A stretch of DNA of 64,000 nucleotides from a virus. A program made the translations under genes and the position numbers. Of the stretch, positions 42,886-51,918 are shown one piece after another; the first letter of the stretch is position 1, and every line of letters begins with the position of its first letter. The notes beneath the pieces are model-generated. The model was not told the origin of the DNA. It searched no databases and saw only the letters and a list, made by a program, of their open reading frames with translations. The stretch covers positions 62,001 through 126,000 of the IMG/VR virus record IMGVR_UViG_3300024346_000008; one strand, 5' to 3'.

Positions 42886-43852
42886 ATAATCCTCGTATGT
42901 TTACTTTATTGTCAATCCACTCAAATGTTTTTTTAATCCCTTCGATCAATGGATAATTCGGTTCCCATTTAAGTAGTTGCCGAATTAATTTATTATCGGA
43001 CGATCTTCCCCGAACTCCCAACGGACCATTGATATGTTTAACACTTAACTGCTTTCCAGAAATTTTCATAATTAAATACGCAAGATCATTGATAGAAATC
43101 ATTTCTTCTGATCCAATATTAATCGGTTGCTTTATATCAGATTGCATCAATTTGATTATACCAGTTATGCATTCATCAATGTATAAAAATGATCTAGTTT
43201 GATTGCCGTCTCCCCAAATTTCAATAGTACCTTTATCTGTTGCCATTGAAATTTTTCTACATAATGCTGCAGGAGCTTTTTCTTTTCCACCATCCCACGT
43301 TCCTTCTGGACCATAAATATTATGAAATCGTGCGATCCGACATTCTATACCATAATTTTTATTGTATGCCATGTACAATCGTTCACTAAATATTTTTTCC
43401 CAACCATATTCACTGTCCGGATGTGCAGGGTATGCAGAACTTTCCTCGCAGTTGGGATTTGCTGAATCTAGTTGGTTTTCCTCTGGATATATACAGGCCG
43501 ACGATGCAAAAAATACTCGTTTAACATTTGCTAATACCATTGCTTGTAGTATATTAATATTTATTAACGAAGAGTTTGACATTATATCTGCATCATGTAC
43601 TCCAGTAAATATATAGTTTGCACCACCCATATCCGCCGCTAGTTGATATATTTCATCAATATCGGATGTTATTAATCTAACAACATCCGTTTGATTGCGT
43701 AAGTCCACAATCGTAAATTTATTTGCATTTGTAGTAGAAAATTCTGGATATTTGATATCTGCTCCGATGACATAGTGCCCTGCCTCTCGCAAACGTGTAA
43801 CCAGATGCGATCCTATAAAACCACCTGCCCCACATACTAATATTTTTTTCAT
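42878..43852 (-). CDS. GDP-mannose 3,5-epimerase-like SDR enzyme
   Basis: An extended short-chain dehydrogenase that should convert GDP-mannose to GDP-L-galactose or a similar sugar. It has the NAD-binding GAGGFIGSH, AADMGGANYIFTG, SSACIYPEENQ, the catalytic YGWEK (Tyr149, Lys153) and RIARFHNIYGPEGTW, all close to the plant-type epimerase pattern. The ATG at 43852 is preferred over a TTG at 43864. It is the last sugar gene of the cluster and would supply an activated sugar to the transferases. Confidence 0.9.
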   Translation of the reverse strand: MKKILVCGAGGFIGSHLVTRLREAGHYVIGADIKYPEFSTTNANKFTIVDLRNQTDVVRLITSDIDEIYQLAADMGGANYIFTGVHDADIMSNSSLININILQAMVLANVKRVFFASSACIYPEENQLDSANPNCEESSAYPAHPDSEYGWEKIFSERLYMAYNKNYGIECRIARFHNIYGPEGTWDGGKEKAPAALCRKISMATDKGTIEIWGDGNQTRSFLYIDECITGIIKLMQSDIKQPINIGSEEMISINDLAYLIMKISGKQLSVKHINGPLGVRGRSSDNKLIRQLLKWEPNYPLIEGIKKTFEWIDNKVNIRGLYE

Positions 43853-43857
43853 GGCAA

Positions 43858-44601
43858 TTACCAATATAAAATTATATTGTCTCCGGTAACAGGTACCTCA
43901 TTCATTTCATGACAAGATATTTGTTGTTTAAACTCTACTCTAGATAAACAATCTACGTCATAATAATGGCAGATATTATTATATGTTATATATCCATTCT
44001 TAGAATTTTTTAAAATTTTATCGATGTATGTTTGCTGTATATTACTGGAACATTCCGAAAATGCGTAGTTGCTTATAACAAGATCATATTGATCTACTTC
44101 TAGTTCATCTATGACAGAATATACTACCGTATCATTTTCACCGATATAACGTTTAGACAAATTCAAAGGTTCTTGTAAATCAACTAACTTATATGAGAGT
44201 GGTTTCCATATTTCATTAATCAATTTACATTGTCCCCCATACCCACCGCCAATTTCTATAATTTTTAATCCATCAAGCGATCCAAATAATTGTTCTAATT
44301 CCAATGCAACTTTTAAATATCGCATAGTACTTGGACATATCTGTGAAAACTCTTCGTCATAATCTACCAATGATGGAAATCCCACCAAATCATTTCGTTT
44401 AGATAGTTCTAAACGCTCCGTGGTAAAATTAGAAGCAGCTTTAATCCAATCTATATAAGATTTTCCAATATCTACACTAACGTGTTCTAAAATAGCCGTA
44501 TACACCGAACTTTGTCTAAACCTACGGAATGTTTCGTCATCCGTTGCTGCCTGTTGGCAAAAATTCTTGTAATCATCATAATCACTTATACTTGTTTTCA
44601 T
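43858..44601 (-). CDS. Putative sugar O-methyltransferase
   Basis: A SAM-dependent enzyme with the nucleotide motif KIIEIGGGYGGQC near residue 115, LVDLQEPL, and ISNYAFSECS further on. The arrangement matches putative sugar O-methyltransferases found in polysaccharide clusters. The ATG at 44601 overlaps the upstream fucosyltransferase stop as ATGA. It would cap or modify a sugar in the glycan. Confidence 0.82.
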   Translation of the reverse strand: MKTSISDYDDYKNFCQQAATDDETFRRFRQSSVYTAILEHVSVDIGKSYIDWIKAASNFTTERLELSKRNDLVGFPSLVDYDEEFSQICPSTMRYLKVALELEQLFGSLDGLKIIEIGGGYGGQCKLINEIWKPLSYKLVDLQEPLNLSKRYIGENDTVVYSVIDELEVDQYDLVISNYAFSECSSNIQQTYIDKILKNSKNGYITYNNICHYYDVDCLSRVEFKQQISCHEMNEVPVTGDNIILYW

Positions 44602-45395
44602 AGTTGAATCCAATTGTTACAGTAAATGTCAGTTGTGTCAAAGTGCGAGTATGCGGGGCCAAACCATATTTTTGGGGCAATTACTATTTTATCTGGGTTA
44701 TTGTTTAACCATGCACCCCACCAACTAAACGTACTGTTGGCTATGATATTGTGATCAGACATACTCAGTAAACACATATCAACGCCCTGTTCATTTGACG
44801 TATAATACGCAGTGGGGATATTTAAATTTGTCTTACACCACTCAATATCATCAGAAATAACAATAAACTGAGGGTTCATATTTTCAAAATATTCTACGGC
44901 AGATGCATAATATGTAGGTGAACATAGTGGATGGTGATTTGGTAAATCTACATAATCCCCTCGGCGCACATGTATTGATACTATCGGCCGATCTTTATTA
45001 AGGGATGATATAATGGTAGTTGCTTTTTCAATTATATCATTTTTAAATGTAAATTCTTTTCTAATAAGATCTGAGCAGTGGGTAAAATATTTTTCTGTTT
45101 GGAAATATCCATCGAAATCCATGTTATCCGCAACTTTTTTAAAAAAGAATCTGTCAAAGTGAAATTGCTCTTCAACATATTTTTTATTAGTATGTATTCC
45201 CGCTTCATGGTAAAAATGAGATAATTTGATGTCAAATATATTTCGTATGGAGAAATTATTATGTGACTTACTATCAATATCCTCATCTATTATAACTCTG
45301 TATCCATGCTTATCGCCAACTCCTATTAACATAGCATATTGAAACATTTGGTTTCCCAATCTTCCTTTGCGTCCAAGAACGTTCATGGTTATCAT
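44598..45395 (-). CDS. Alpha-1,2-fucosyltransferase-like enzyme (GT11)
   Basis: A GT11 enzyme expected to move fucose (or L-galactose, its close analogue) from a GDP-sugar to a glycan. It has the N-terminal GRLGNQMFQYA, the donor-site motif HVRRGDY near residue 146, and the late motif STFSWWGAWLN. It starts with an ATGA overlap to the FkbM gene and a GGAG site. The GDP-mannose epimerase two genes on could supply its GDP-sugar. Confidence 0.93.
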   Translation of the reverse strand: MITMNVLGRKGRLGNQMFQYAMLIGVGDKHGYRVIIDEDIDSKSHNNFSIRNIFDIKLSHFYHEAGIHTNKKYVEEQFHFDRFFFKKVADNMDFDGYFQTEKYFTHCSDLIRKEFTFKNDIIEKATTIISSLNKDRPIVSIHVRRGDYVDLPNHHPLCSPTYYASAVEYFENMNPQFIVISDDIEWCKTNLNIPTAYYTSNEQGVDMCLLSMSDHNIIANSTFSWWGAWLNNNPDKIVIAPKIWFGPAYSHFDTTDIYCNNWIQL

Positions 45396-46153
45396 AATAA
45401 CTCCAATTGTATATTAGTTGTCGGAACAAACAAAAAATCACAGTCACTTACTTGTGTAATTGCATATCCCAATTCAAGTAACATAGAAAATTTAGCTGAC
45501 GTAGAATCTATACTAACTTTTCCAAAATGATCATCCCAATTTTCCAACATGATCACCGGTTTACATTTTCTAATTGTATTATATGCACCGAGTATAACAT
45601 TTTGTTCATATCCTTCAACGTCTAACTTAATAAAATCCAATTTATCAAAATTAAACATTTCATCGATAGAAACAAGTTCTATCGGAACTCTTTCATCTTC
45701 AGATAAATCAGTTCCTCCAAAATGTAGAGGTATTCCTAGCGGATTATTTATCAGTCCGGCCCCACCAATATTATGCGAAGGAATAAATCCAAAAGAATCA
45801 AATGATTTTTTATCACTTAGACCACAAGTGTATACTGTTACATTATCACAGTTATTAATCTGTAAATTTTCTTGTAATAATTGCGCAGACGGTTTTAATG
45901 GTTCAAAACAATGTACATGCTTTGCTAATTTTGAAAAAAATATTGTATGTGTTCCTATGTGAGCACCCCCTTCTAATACAATAGAATCTTTATTAATATA
46001 TTTTGCAAACGTTTGATGGTTGTGAAGTTCCCAAGAAACTCCTCTTTGTACAACGTCACTGATAATATCACCCTTGAAAGTTTTAAAAAACGCAGAACTT
46101 CCATTACAGTAATTTTTAACTTCGGCTATTTGTTCAGATATTTCATATTTCAT
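45392..46153 (-). CDS. FkbM-family methyltransferase
   Basis: A SAM-dependent methyltransferase with VLEGGAHIGTHT (motif I), CFEPLKPS, and DFIKLDVEGYE, the FkbM hallmark. Members methylate sugar or polyketide hydroxyls. The ATG at 46153 overlaps the upstream stop as ATGA. It is the second methyltransferase in the sugar cluster. Confidence 0.9.
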   Translation of the reverse strand: MKYEISEQIAEVKNYCNGSSAFFKTFKGDIISDVVQRGVSWELHNHQTFAKYINKDSIVLEGGAHIGTHTIFFSKLAKHVHCFEPLKPSAQLLQENLQINNCDNVTVYTCGLSDKKSFDSFGFIPSHNIGGAGLINNPLGIPLHFGGTDLSEDERVPIELVSIDEMFNFDKLDFIKLDVEGYEQNVILGAYNTIRKCKPVIMLENWDDHFGKVSIDSTSAKFSMLLELGYAITQVSDCDFLFVPTTNIQLELL

Positions 46154-47640
46154 ATTTCGTTTATCCATTTTGTATATGAGTTAATTAACACATCTTGATA
46201 ATTTTCATATTGCTGTGTTATACTTGAGTGGGAAGGTCGTTGATTAGCTACCAATGGTAATACGGTGTATATATTATGTGAAAGTTGCCTCTGAAGAGCT
46301 AGATAGTGTTGATCAATTGCAAAATATTTTTTCCAATCAAAATTTAAAATTGTATCATAAAAACGGTTCGAGACAATGTATGCGTGTGCACAAAATGCAC
46401 CAGTTAATATTCCTAAATGTGGACTACATTGTATAATAGGTGATATTGCATTTGCCCCCAAGAATAACATATCCCATTTTGGAAGATATGATAACTCCGC
46501 TGCAGCCCTATCCAATATTGGTAACAATCTATTATCAATAAACTTGCAATCATCTTCCAACACCAACACACTATCCCAATTATTATCTTTTGCTCTTTTA
46601 ATGGCTTCTAAATGAGACATAGAACATCCGAACCTAGACTTGGCAACTTTAATGTCTATTTCAGTAAAAATGTTATTACTTTCGTTAATCAGTTGTTCTA
46701 CAACAGAATCTTCGGGAACGTGTGCATTTATTCTTGAAACAGAAATTGGAAGATTTTTAATCTCATGTTTAATCTCCACGTTTCTATCTTCTCTATGTTC
46801 TAAATTTAAATAAAATCCGTTTGACACTATATCAGTGAATGTTTGAACTTCAAATTTTGTGTTAAACTTATAGTTGTATTGGTATATTAAACTATTTGGG
46901 GAAAAATTTTTTAAATCATCTATATCAATAGTTTCCCCGCACAAATATCTGGTAGCTAATGCATATGGATTATATTCAATCAATTGCTCTACATCGTAAT
47001 AATCTACTCGTGCGACAGTATTTATTGCATTTATAAAACACGGTGACACTGGATAAAAATAGTGCGGTCTATCTACTATATCTACCGTTGATGCGTTTGG
47101 AACAAATATTTTACCATAATATTTAAAGTATCCGCTGTTTGGTACTGATTCAAAACAATGTTCCCCGTTTGGTATTTTAAATAAATGTGCGTAGGAGTCT
47201 CTAGTCCACATATGGACTTGACTGAAAAATCTTTCTTCTAGGCCAATTTGTTCTATATTACAACTTTTTTTCTGACGATTTAATCCTTTAAATAAATCTA
47301 ATACACCATCGTCATCAACTTCATATAAATATTTTAAATCAAAGTCTGTTGTAAAAATGGCGTTATCTGGTAAGACTAAATTATATTGGTCATTAACAAA
47401 ATAGTCTTCGATATTAATGTCTATATCCGAAACTTTGATGAAATTGATATATGAAAAATCGTTTCTAAATTTAAATGTTACATCACGGTGAACCCAATTT
47501 TCATGTTCTTCATCATCATATAGTATTGTTATTTTAACGGGAATGTGTGATTGACTAAAGTAAAAAAACGTTTCAAGTAGTGCTCTTGCTTGAAGATCCC
47601 TGTTTTTGGTCAATATTATTAAATTAATTATTTTTTTCAT
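46150..47640 (-). CDS. Two-domain glycosyltransferase with GT25-like C-terminus
   Basis: The first half (about 1-270) starts NLIILTKNRD like an A-type transferase and is otherwise unrecognised. The second half (about 275-496) is GT25-like: FYLNLEHREDR, RFGCSMSHLEAIKRA, the donor-site SVLVLEDDCKF and LTGAFCAHAYIVS. GT25 enzymes add galactose or glucose in lipopolysaccharide-type glycans. Its ATG overlaps the upstream stop as ATGA. Confidence 0.85.
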   Translation of the reverse strand: MKKIINLIILTKNRDLQARALLETFFYFSQSHIPVKITILYDDEEHENWVHRDVTFKFRNDFSYINFIKVSDIDINIEDYFVNDQYNLVLPDNAIFTTDFDLKYLYEVDDDGVLDLFKGLNRQKKSCNIEQIGLEERFFSQVHMWTRDSYAHLFKIPNGEHCFESVPNSGYFKYYGKIFVPNASTVDIVDRPHYFYPVSPCFINAINTVARVDYYDVEQLIEYNPYALATRYLCGETIDIDDLKNFSPNSLIYQYNYKFNTKFEVQTFTDIVSNGFYLNLEHREDRNVEIKHEIKNLPISVSRINAHVPEDSVVEQLINESNNIFTEIDIKVAKSRFGCSMSHLEAIKRAKDNNWDSVLVLEDDCKFIDNRLLPILDRAAAELSYLPKWDMLFLGANAISPIIQCSPHLGILTGAFCAHAYIVSNRFYDTILNFDWKKYFAIDQHYLALQRQLSHNIYTVLPLVANQRPSHSSITQQYENYQDVLINSYTKWINEI

Positions 47641-48290
47641 AACGTATTATATTGAGTTTTAATTTGATGAAACTGCTCTGTTGACAAGTATTGCAGAGGT
47701 TTGTGATATCCCAAGGTTCCTAGTTGGAAAATTGTTTCCACACTAAACTGTGAGGCGACATCACGAGGCGCCAATTTTCCAATATTGAAGTCGTGCATTT
47801 TCTCACAGAAAAAAACATCTTCGCCTTTATTATATTCCCATTTGAATCGGTTAAGTACTTCTAACATTATTTCTGGAGTTCTTAGTGATAACCCACCGTT
47901 ACAACAAAATGGATAATATACTGGATGGTTTGTAGGTAACGGTGCCCCAACAAAATCATATTCATAAAATTCTTCAATCCCATTTCGTAAGAGGCCACTG
48001 TCTCTTTGAAATATTAAAATTTTATCGTAGTTGGTAAAATGTTTCCAAAAAAATTGTCCATCTTCGTGCGTTAATAACATATTATATCCATGCACAGTAT
48101 TATCCATCAAAGTTACAGGTAATACATTTACATTCGGTAATAAAGAAGAATACTGGTTGATATATTTATCATCAGTGAATATAAAATATTCAGTATTTTC
48201 TGGTAGATGTGGTACGTGGTTCTGAAACGTACTTACCATATCTTCGAAAAAACGTGTTTCTACGATTGCTGCACATAATTTAACTGTCAT
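47637..48290 (-). CDS. DUF5672-type putative glycosyltransferase
   Basis: A 217-residue protein with KILIFQRDSGLLRNG, YDFVGAPL, CCNGGLSLRTPEIML and GEDVFFCEKM, the pattern of the DUF5672 family found in glycan clusters. The Asp-rich and GGLSLR motifs suggest a nucleotide-sugar site. It is coupled to both neighbours by ATGA overlaps. Confidence 0.82.
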   Translation of the reverse strand: MTVKLCAAIVETRFFEDMVSTFQNHVPHLPENTEYFIFTDDKYINQYSSLLPNVNVLPVTLMDNTVHGYNMLLTHEDGQFFWKHFTNYDKILIFQRDSGLLRNGIEEFYEYDFVGAPLPTNHPVYYPFCCNGGLSLRTPEIMLEVLNRFKWEYNKGEDVFFCEKMHDFNIGKLAPRDVASQFSVETIFQLGTLGYHKPLQYLSTEQFHQIKTQYNTL

Positions 48291-49219
48291 AAATATGAAA
48301 TATCTGGTCTTCCGGTTCTTGCTCGGTCAGATACCTCTTTGGTTTTAAAATTTATCCCCGCATATTTTTCATATTGTTCAATAGTTCGTTCACTTCCAAT
48401 TCCATAAATTCCCATTGGAATTTCATTTGTTTGCATCAAAAGACTTTCTACTCTTTTAATACTTATATTTTGTAAATGACCCATTTCTCGATAATTGTCA
48501 TCTGAATAAACTTTTCTGTATGCTCGGTCATGTTTATGATATGCCATATTTTGTCTTGTAGCATAATGATTATATCCATGTGTAAAAGATCGAACCGCCA
48601 AGGTAATTTCTTCACCTAGAAAAAACATATCTGGGTCATACGGAACATCTCGTATCCATTTACTAGGCCCAAATAAATTACATGCGGTTAAAAAACTATT
48701 TAATTCAGGTTGTTCTATATTATCTCTGACATCAAACATCTGCAACAATAAACTTCCATAAAACTCCGTTGCTCTAGGAACTGCTCGCTTGGAAGAATCT
48801 CCCGCCCATTCATTGTTACCGTCTGGTGGGTTCCACTGAGATGCTGCACACGATAACAGTGCCTTACTATCGTTCGTTTGATAAAATTGATCAATTAAAA
48901 TTTCATCCCAATTCTTAATCACAGACATGTGTGAATCAATTAACCAAAAAAATTTTTCATCTGTGCGTAGTTCAAACGCTAAACTTCTTGCCCAACACGC
49001 TCCCTTTGATTCTTTTGCTGGAACTTTTATTACTTTCATATTTACACCAAATGAAGGAAGTTTATCAACTTCTTCATCGCCACGTTGCCAACAAATACCT
49101 AACGTAATATTTTCCGGGTACTTGGCATTTTTGACAATCGACTCAATTGTATATGAAAGTAATGGATCACGGTAACTTGCTATATTTACAAATATTTTAT
49201 TAGTTGATTGATCTATCAT
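48287..49219 (-). CDS. GlcNAc-transferase-like protein, second copy (310 aa)
   Basis: Matches the 'Glycosyltransferase (GlcNAc)' family that includes Skp1 hydroxyproline GlcNAc-transferase: IFVNIASYRDPLLSYTI, LGICWQRG, SKGACWARSLA, FFWLIDSHM (metal DxH site) and a late MAYHKH. The ATG at 49219 overlaps the paralogue's stop as ATGA. It may attach GlcNAc to a protein or glycan acceptor. Confidence 0.85.
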   Translation of the reverse strand: MIDQSTNKIFVNIASYRDPLLSYTIESIVKNAKYPENITLGICWQRGDEEVDKLPSFGVNMKVIKVPAKESKGACWARSLAFELRTDEKFFWLIDSHMSVIKNWDEILIDQFYQTNDSKALLSCAASQWNPPDGNNEWAGDSSKRAVPRATEFYGSLLLQMFDVRDNIEQPELNSFLTACNLFGPSKWIRDVPYDPDMFFLGEEITLAVRSFTHGYNHYATRQNMAYHKHDRAYRKVYSDDNYREMGHLQNISIKRVESLLMQTNEIPMGIYGIGSERTIEQYEKYAGINFKTKEVSDRARTGRPDISYL

Positions 49220-50472
49220 ATTGGTAATATCCTTTCCATACGGTTTATCCATCCTTTTGATTTTGAATGGGGCCAGAATATATATTTGTAAGGTTTTTTA
49301 ATTGTATTAAATTCTCTCCAAATTTTAATATATTCTTGACTATTTGTTTTTAATTGCTGTATTTCATCTTCCGATACATCTTTCCGATATAATTCCATTC
49401 CATCAATATCTTCAAACGCTGTTACCCATACATCGTAATCATTTTCTGGCACTTCGTTAAATCCAATATCAATACAATGTTTAAAAATCGTAAGCCACGA
49501 CTTTTCGTATTCCTCTTCTACAGAATACTGCGGATTTGGGGGTAATTTATTATCAAGTGTATATTGTTGAACTGCTCGTTTTTTAAATGAGATTCCGGCA
49601 TATTTTTCATATTCATTCAATGTTCTGATAGTACCGAATCCATATTTCCCAAAGTCTATATTCTGAACTTCGCCATCCATACCAAACAATGTTCTATTTC
49701 GTAAATGTGATGTTTTGTTTAGTTCACCCCACGTTGGATCATCGTCCCATTGCTTAGTTCTTCCTTTTCGTGTATATTCATGCCACGCTATAATTTTGTG
49801 TGGATGGAATAAGTCATATCCATGAGTATATGCTCGTGCAGCAATTGATATTTCTTCTCCATGAAAATAATATTTAGGATCGTGCTGAACTTCGTTTGCA
49901 AATTGACCAAGTGTAAATGCAAAATGCGCAGAATAAAATCTTGCGGGAATTGGGCAGTCCAATTCAGCGTAGTTGTCAATACTGGATGGTAGAAAAAATA
50001 CCGCACCTTCTGGAATGAATCTATCAAAATTCATTTTCCATGGCGTTGCTTCTCTACCAGCGGGGTCATTTTCTGGATTAAATGATGATATATAACTGGT
50101 TAGTAAAGGCTTGGCATATCCTTTTTGCTGAAGTTGCTTTACCATAGTAATACATTCTACGTCCCAGTTTTTTATAAATCTATGGTGGGAGTCTAGTTGT
50201 AATGTATATTTTTCATTATTATATAACTGCTGTATCTTATTTCGTGCCCAACAGGCCCCTTTAGATTCTGTAAATGGGATATCTAATATTTTGAATCTAG
50301 GGTCATCCGCAAATTCTTTTAGTGAATCCCACGTATCGTCAACAGAATGTTGCCACGCAATTCCAAATATTAAATTTTTTGGATATTTTGCGTTACTTAA
50401 ACAATCCTTTATCGTTGGAATTAATTGTGGATCACGATATGATGCAATTTGAATAAAAATTGTATTTTTCAT
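49216..50472 (-). CDS. GlcNAc-transferase-like protein, first copy (418 aa)
   Basis: A paralogue of the next gene with an extra C-terminal region of about 100 residues. Shared blocks are IFIQIASYRDPQLIPTI, FGIAWQHS, SKGACWARNKI, YTLQLDSHHRF and IIAWHEY. The known family relative modifies hydroxyproline in Skp1. It lies 45 bases downstream of the Thr/Pro-repeat virion gene and opens the sugar cluster. The extra C-terminal part could choose the acceptor. Confidence 0.87.
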   Translation of the reverse strand: MKNTIFIQIASYRDPQLIPTIKDCLSNAKYPKNLIFGIAWQHSVDDTWDSLKEFADDPRFKILDIPFTESKGACWARNKIQQLYNNEKYTLQLDSHHRFIKNWDVECITMVKQLQQKGYAKPLLTSYISSFNPENDPAGREATPWKMNFDRFIPEGAVFFLPSSIDNYAELDCPIPARFYSAHFAFTLGQFANEVQHDPKYYFHGEEISIAARAYTHGYDLFHPHKIIAWHEYTRKGRTKQWDDDPTWGELNKTSHLRNRTLFGMDGEVQNIDFGKYGFGTIRTLNEYEKYAGISFKKRAVQQYTLDNKLPPNPQYSVEEEYEKSWLTIFKHCIDIGFNEVPENDYDVWVTAFEDIDGMELYRKDVSEDEIQQLKTNSQEYIKIWREFNTIKKPYKYIFWPHSKSKGWINRMERILPI

Positions 50473-50517
50473 TTATATAACCTTTTATACTAGTGGAAGT
50501 GATTAATATTTAATCTA

Positions 50518-51480
50518 TTAACAACCGTGTGGACATTGTGAATATCCAAATTGAGGACTATCGCATGCTTCACCTTGATACGCTGATACCTCAAAGCACG
50601 GTGCCAACTCACCCAATTCCGGTTGCACTGTACAACATAATGTAATAAGTGGAATTGTATTAGTTGGTGTGTTAGTTGGTGTATTTGTTGGTGTTGGTGT
50701 GTTAGTTGGCGTATTTAGTGGCGTATTTGTTGGCGTATTTGTTGGCGTATTTTGTGGTGTATTTGTTGGCGTATTTGTCGGTGTATTTGATAGAGTTGGC
50801 GTATTAGTTGGTGTATTAGTTGGCGTTGCCGCTAACGGTGTATTAGTTGGCGTTGCCGCTAACGGTGTATTAGTTGGTGTCCGTGTTGGCGTATTGGTTG
50901 GTGTTGCTGCTAATGGCGTATTTGTTGGTGTTGCTGCTAATGGCGTATTTGTTGGTGTTCGTGTTGGGGTATTGGTTGGCGTATTAGTTGGCGTATTGGT
51001 TGGTGTTGCTCCTGGCGGAGTATTTGTTGGTGTATTTGTCGGCGTTGGTGTATTGGTTGGCGTATTAGTTGGCGTTGCCGCTAACGGTGTATTAGTTGGT
51101 GTTGGCGTATTTGTTGGTGTTCGTGTTGGCGTTGCCGTTGGTGTTGCTGTTGGTGTTGATGTTGGTGTTGGCGTAGCTGTTGGTGTTGCTGTTGGTGTTG
51201 CCGTTGGTGTTGCTGTTGGTGTTGATGTGGGTGTTGATGTTGGTGCGGGTACATAACACAAAAAATAATTGCGTGTTTTTGCTGCAATTAATGTATAATT
51301 TACTTCGGTATATCCACTTGGGCACGACGAGGATGCAATTCCCGCTACACCTGGTTGCCCATATGATGCGGTTAGTGCATAGGCAGGTATCAAGCTTGAA
51401 CTGTCGATGGCATTTACCCGACTTGCTGTTGCTGCATAGGAACTAGTAGATGGAATACCAAATGGAAAAAATATACTCAT
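50518..51480 (-). CDS. Thr/Pro-repeat (mucin-like) probable virion protein (320 aa)
   Basis: Three parts are visible: an N-terminal segment (1-80) with [17 protein letters not shown], shared with small neighbours; about 200 residues of TPTNTPT/TPTAT/PLAATP repeats; and a Cys-rich C-terminal knob (about 285-320) with six or more Cys. The repeats would form a stiff, extended, hydroxyl-rich stalk like a mucin. No signal peptide is seen, so surface display on the virion, not export, is likely. It lies next to tail-fibre genes and just upstream of the sugar cluster, so Thr O-glycosylation is an attractive but untested idea. Confidence 0.72.
   Translation of the reverse strand: MSIFFPFGIPSTSSYAATASRVNAIDSSSLIPAYALTASYGQPGVAGIASSSCPSGYTEVNYTLIAAKTRNYFLCYVPAPTSTPTSTPTATPTATPTATPTATPTPTSTPTATPTATPTRTPTNTPTPTNTPLAATPTNTPTNTPTPTNTPTNTPPGATPTNTPTNTPTNTPTRTPTNTPLAATPTNTPLAATPTNTPTRTPTNTPLAATPTNTPLAATPTNTPTNTPTLSNTPTNTPTNTPQNTPTNTPTNTPLNTPTNTPTPTNTPTNTPTNTIPLITLCCTVQPELGELAPCFEVSAYQGEACDSPQFGYSQCPHGC
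50660..51250 (-). repeat. 12-base-period coding minisatellite
   Basis: The Thr/Pro region is built of near-repeats of GTATTGGTTGGC-type units (plus strand; four codons each), interrupted by longer units with GCCGCTAACGG. Such arrays can gain or lose units by slippage, so the stalk length may vary between phages. The repeat also creates long false frames on the plus strand. Confidence 0.85.
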
Positions 51481-51665
51481 ACGAACCCAATCCCCGAAGC
51501 AGAAACTGTTCTTGCTGCGGGACCAGTTGGTCCCACATACGTAATTGAAAATTGTGCAAGTGATGCAGATGCAGGTGTTGGACCCAATAAAGTAGTTGCA
51601 TAACTTGCACTCACTGCATATGAACTACTAAATGGTATACCCAACGGGAAAAAACGAATCGTCAT
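51477..51665 (-). CDS. Small paralogue of the Thr/Pro protein's N-terminus (62 aa)
   Basis: Begins [20 protein letters not shown], clearly related to the start of the gene at 50518-51480 ([17 protein letters not shown]). It then has a short Ala/Ser/Gly-rich part. Its stop overlaps the next ATG as ATGA. This leader may be an attachment peptide for tail-fibre or spike assembly. Confidence 0.65.
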   Translation of the reverse strand: MTIRFFPLGIPFSSSYAVSASYATTLLGPTPASASLAQFSITYVGPTGPAARTVSASGIGFV

Positions 51666-51674
51666 ATAAATACT

Positions 51675-51917
51675 CTAATCAAAATTACAAATTTCAACAT
51701 ACCCATCCCCTATTCCTGCTTTTAATATTTCATATTGCGCTGCCGTTATTATACACACACTTTTTCCCCGTGACCCTGATTGTGGGAATAATACGATTCC
51801 TGCTGTAGATGCGGATACGACCGATTTAATAAAACTTGCCGAAATTGCGCAAGATGCGGTCACTGCATAGGATGCGGTATATAACGACCCCGAACCAAAT
51901 GGATACACTGATAACAT
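51675..51917 (-). CDS. Small virion peptide with shared leader (80 aa)
   Basis: Begins MLSVYPFGSGSLYTASYAVTA, a third version of the leader seen in the two following genes, followed by AQYEILKAGIGDG and two Cys residues. The SYAVTAS pattern also occurs in the large fibres. A structural role is inferred from the shared leader and position. Confidence 0.62.
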   Translation of the reverse strand: MLSVYPFGSGSLYTASYAVTASCAISASFIKSVVSASTAGIVLFPQSGSRGKSVCIITAAQYEILKAGIGDGYVEICNFD

Positions 51918-51918
51918 G

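Noticed and set aside
50660-51250. Repeat array considered as CRISPR
   Set aside because: Units are 12 bases, tandem and coding, with no constant repeat/unique spacer pattern and no cas genes except a lone Cas4/AddB-like nuclease.
50669-51256. Plus-strand frame of 195 Val/Gly-rich codons
   Set aside because: It is the antisense shadow of the Thr/Pro minisatellite; a repeat without stops in one frame stays open in others.
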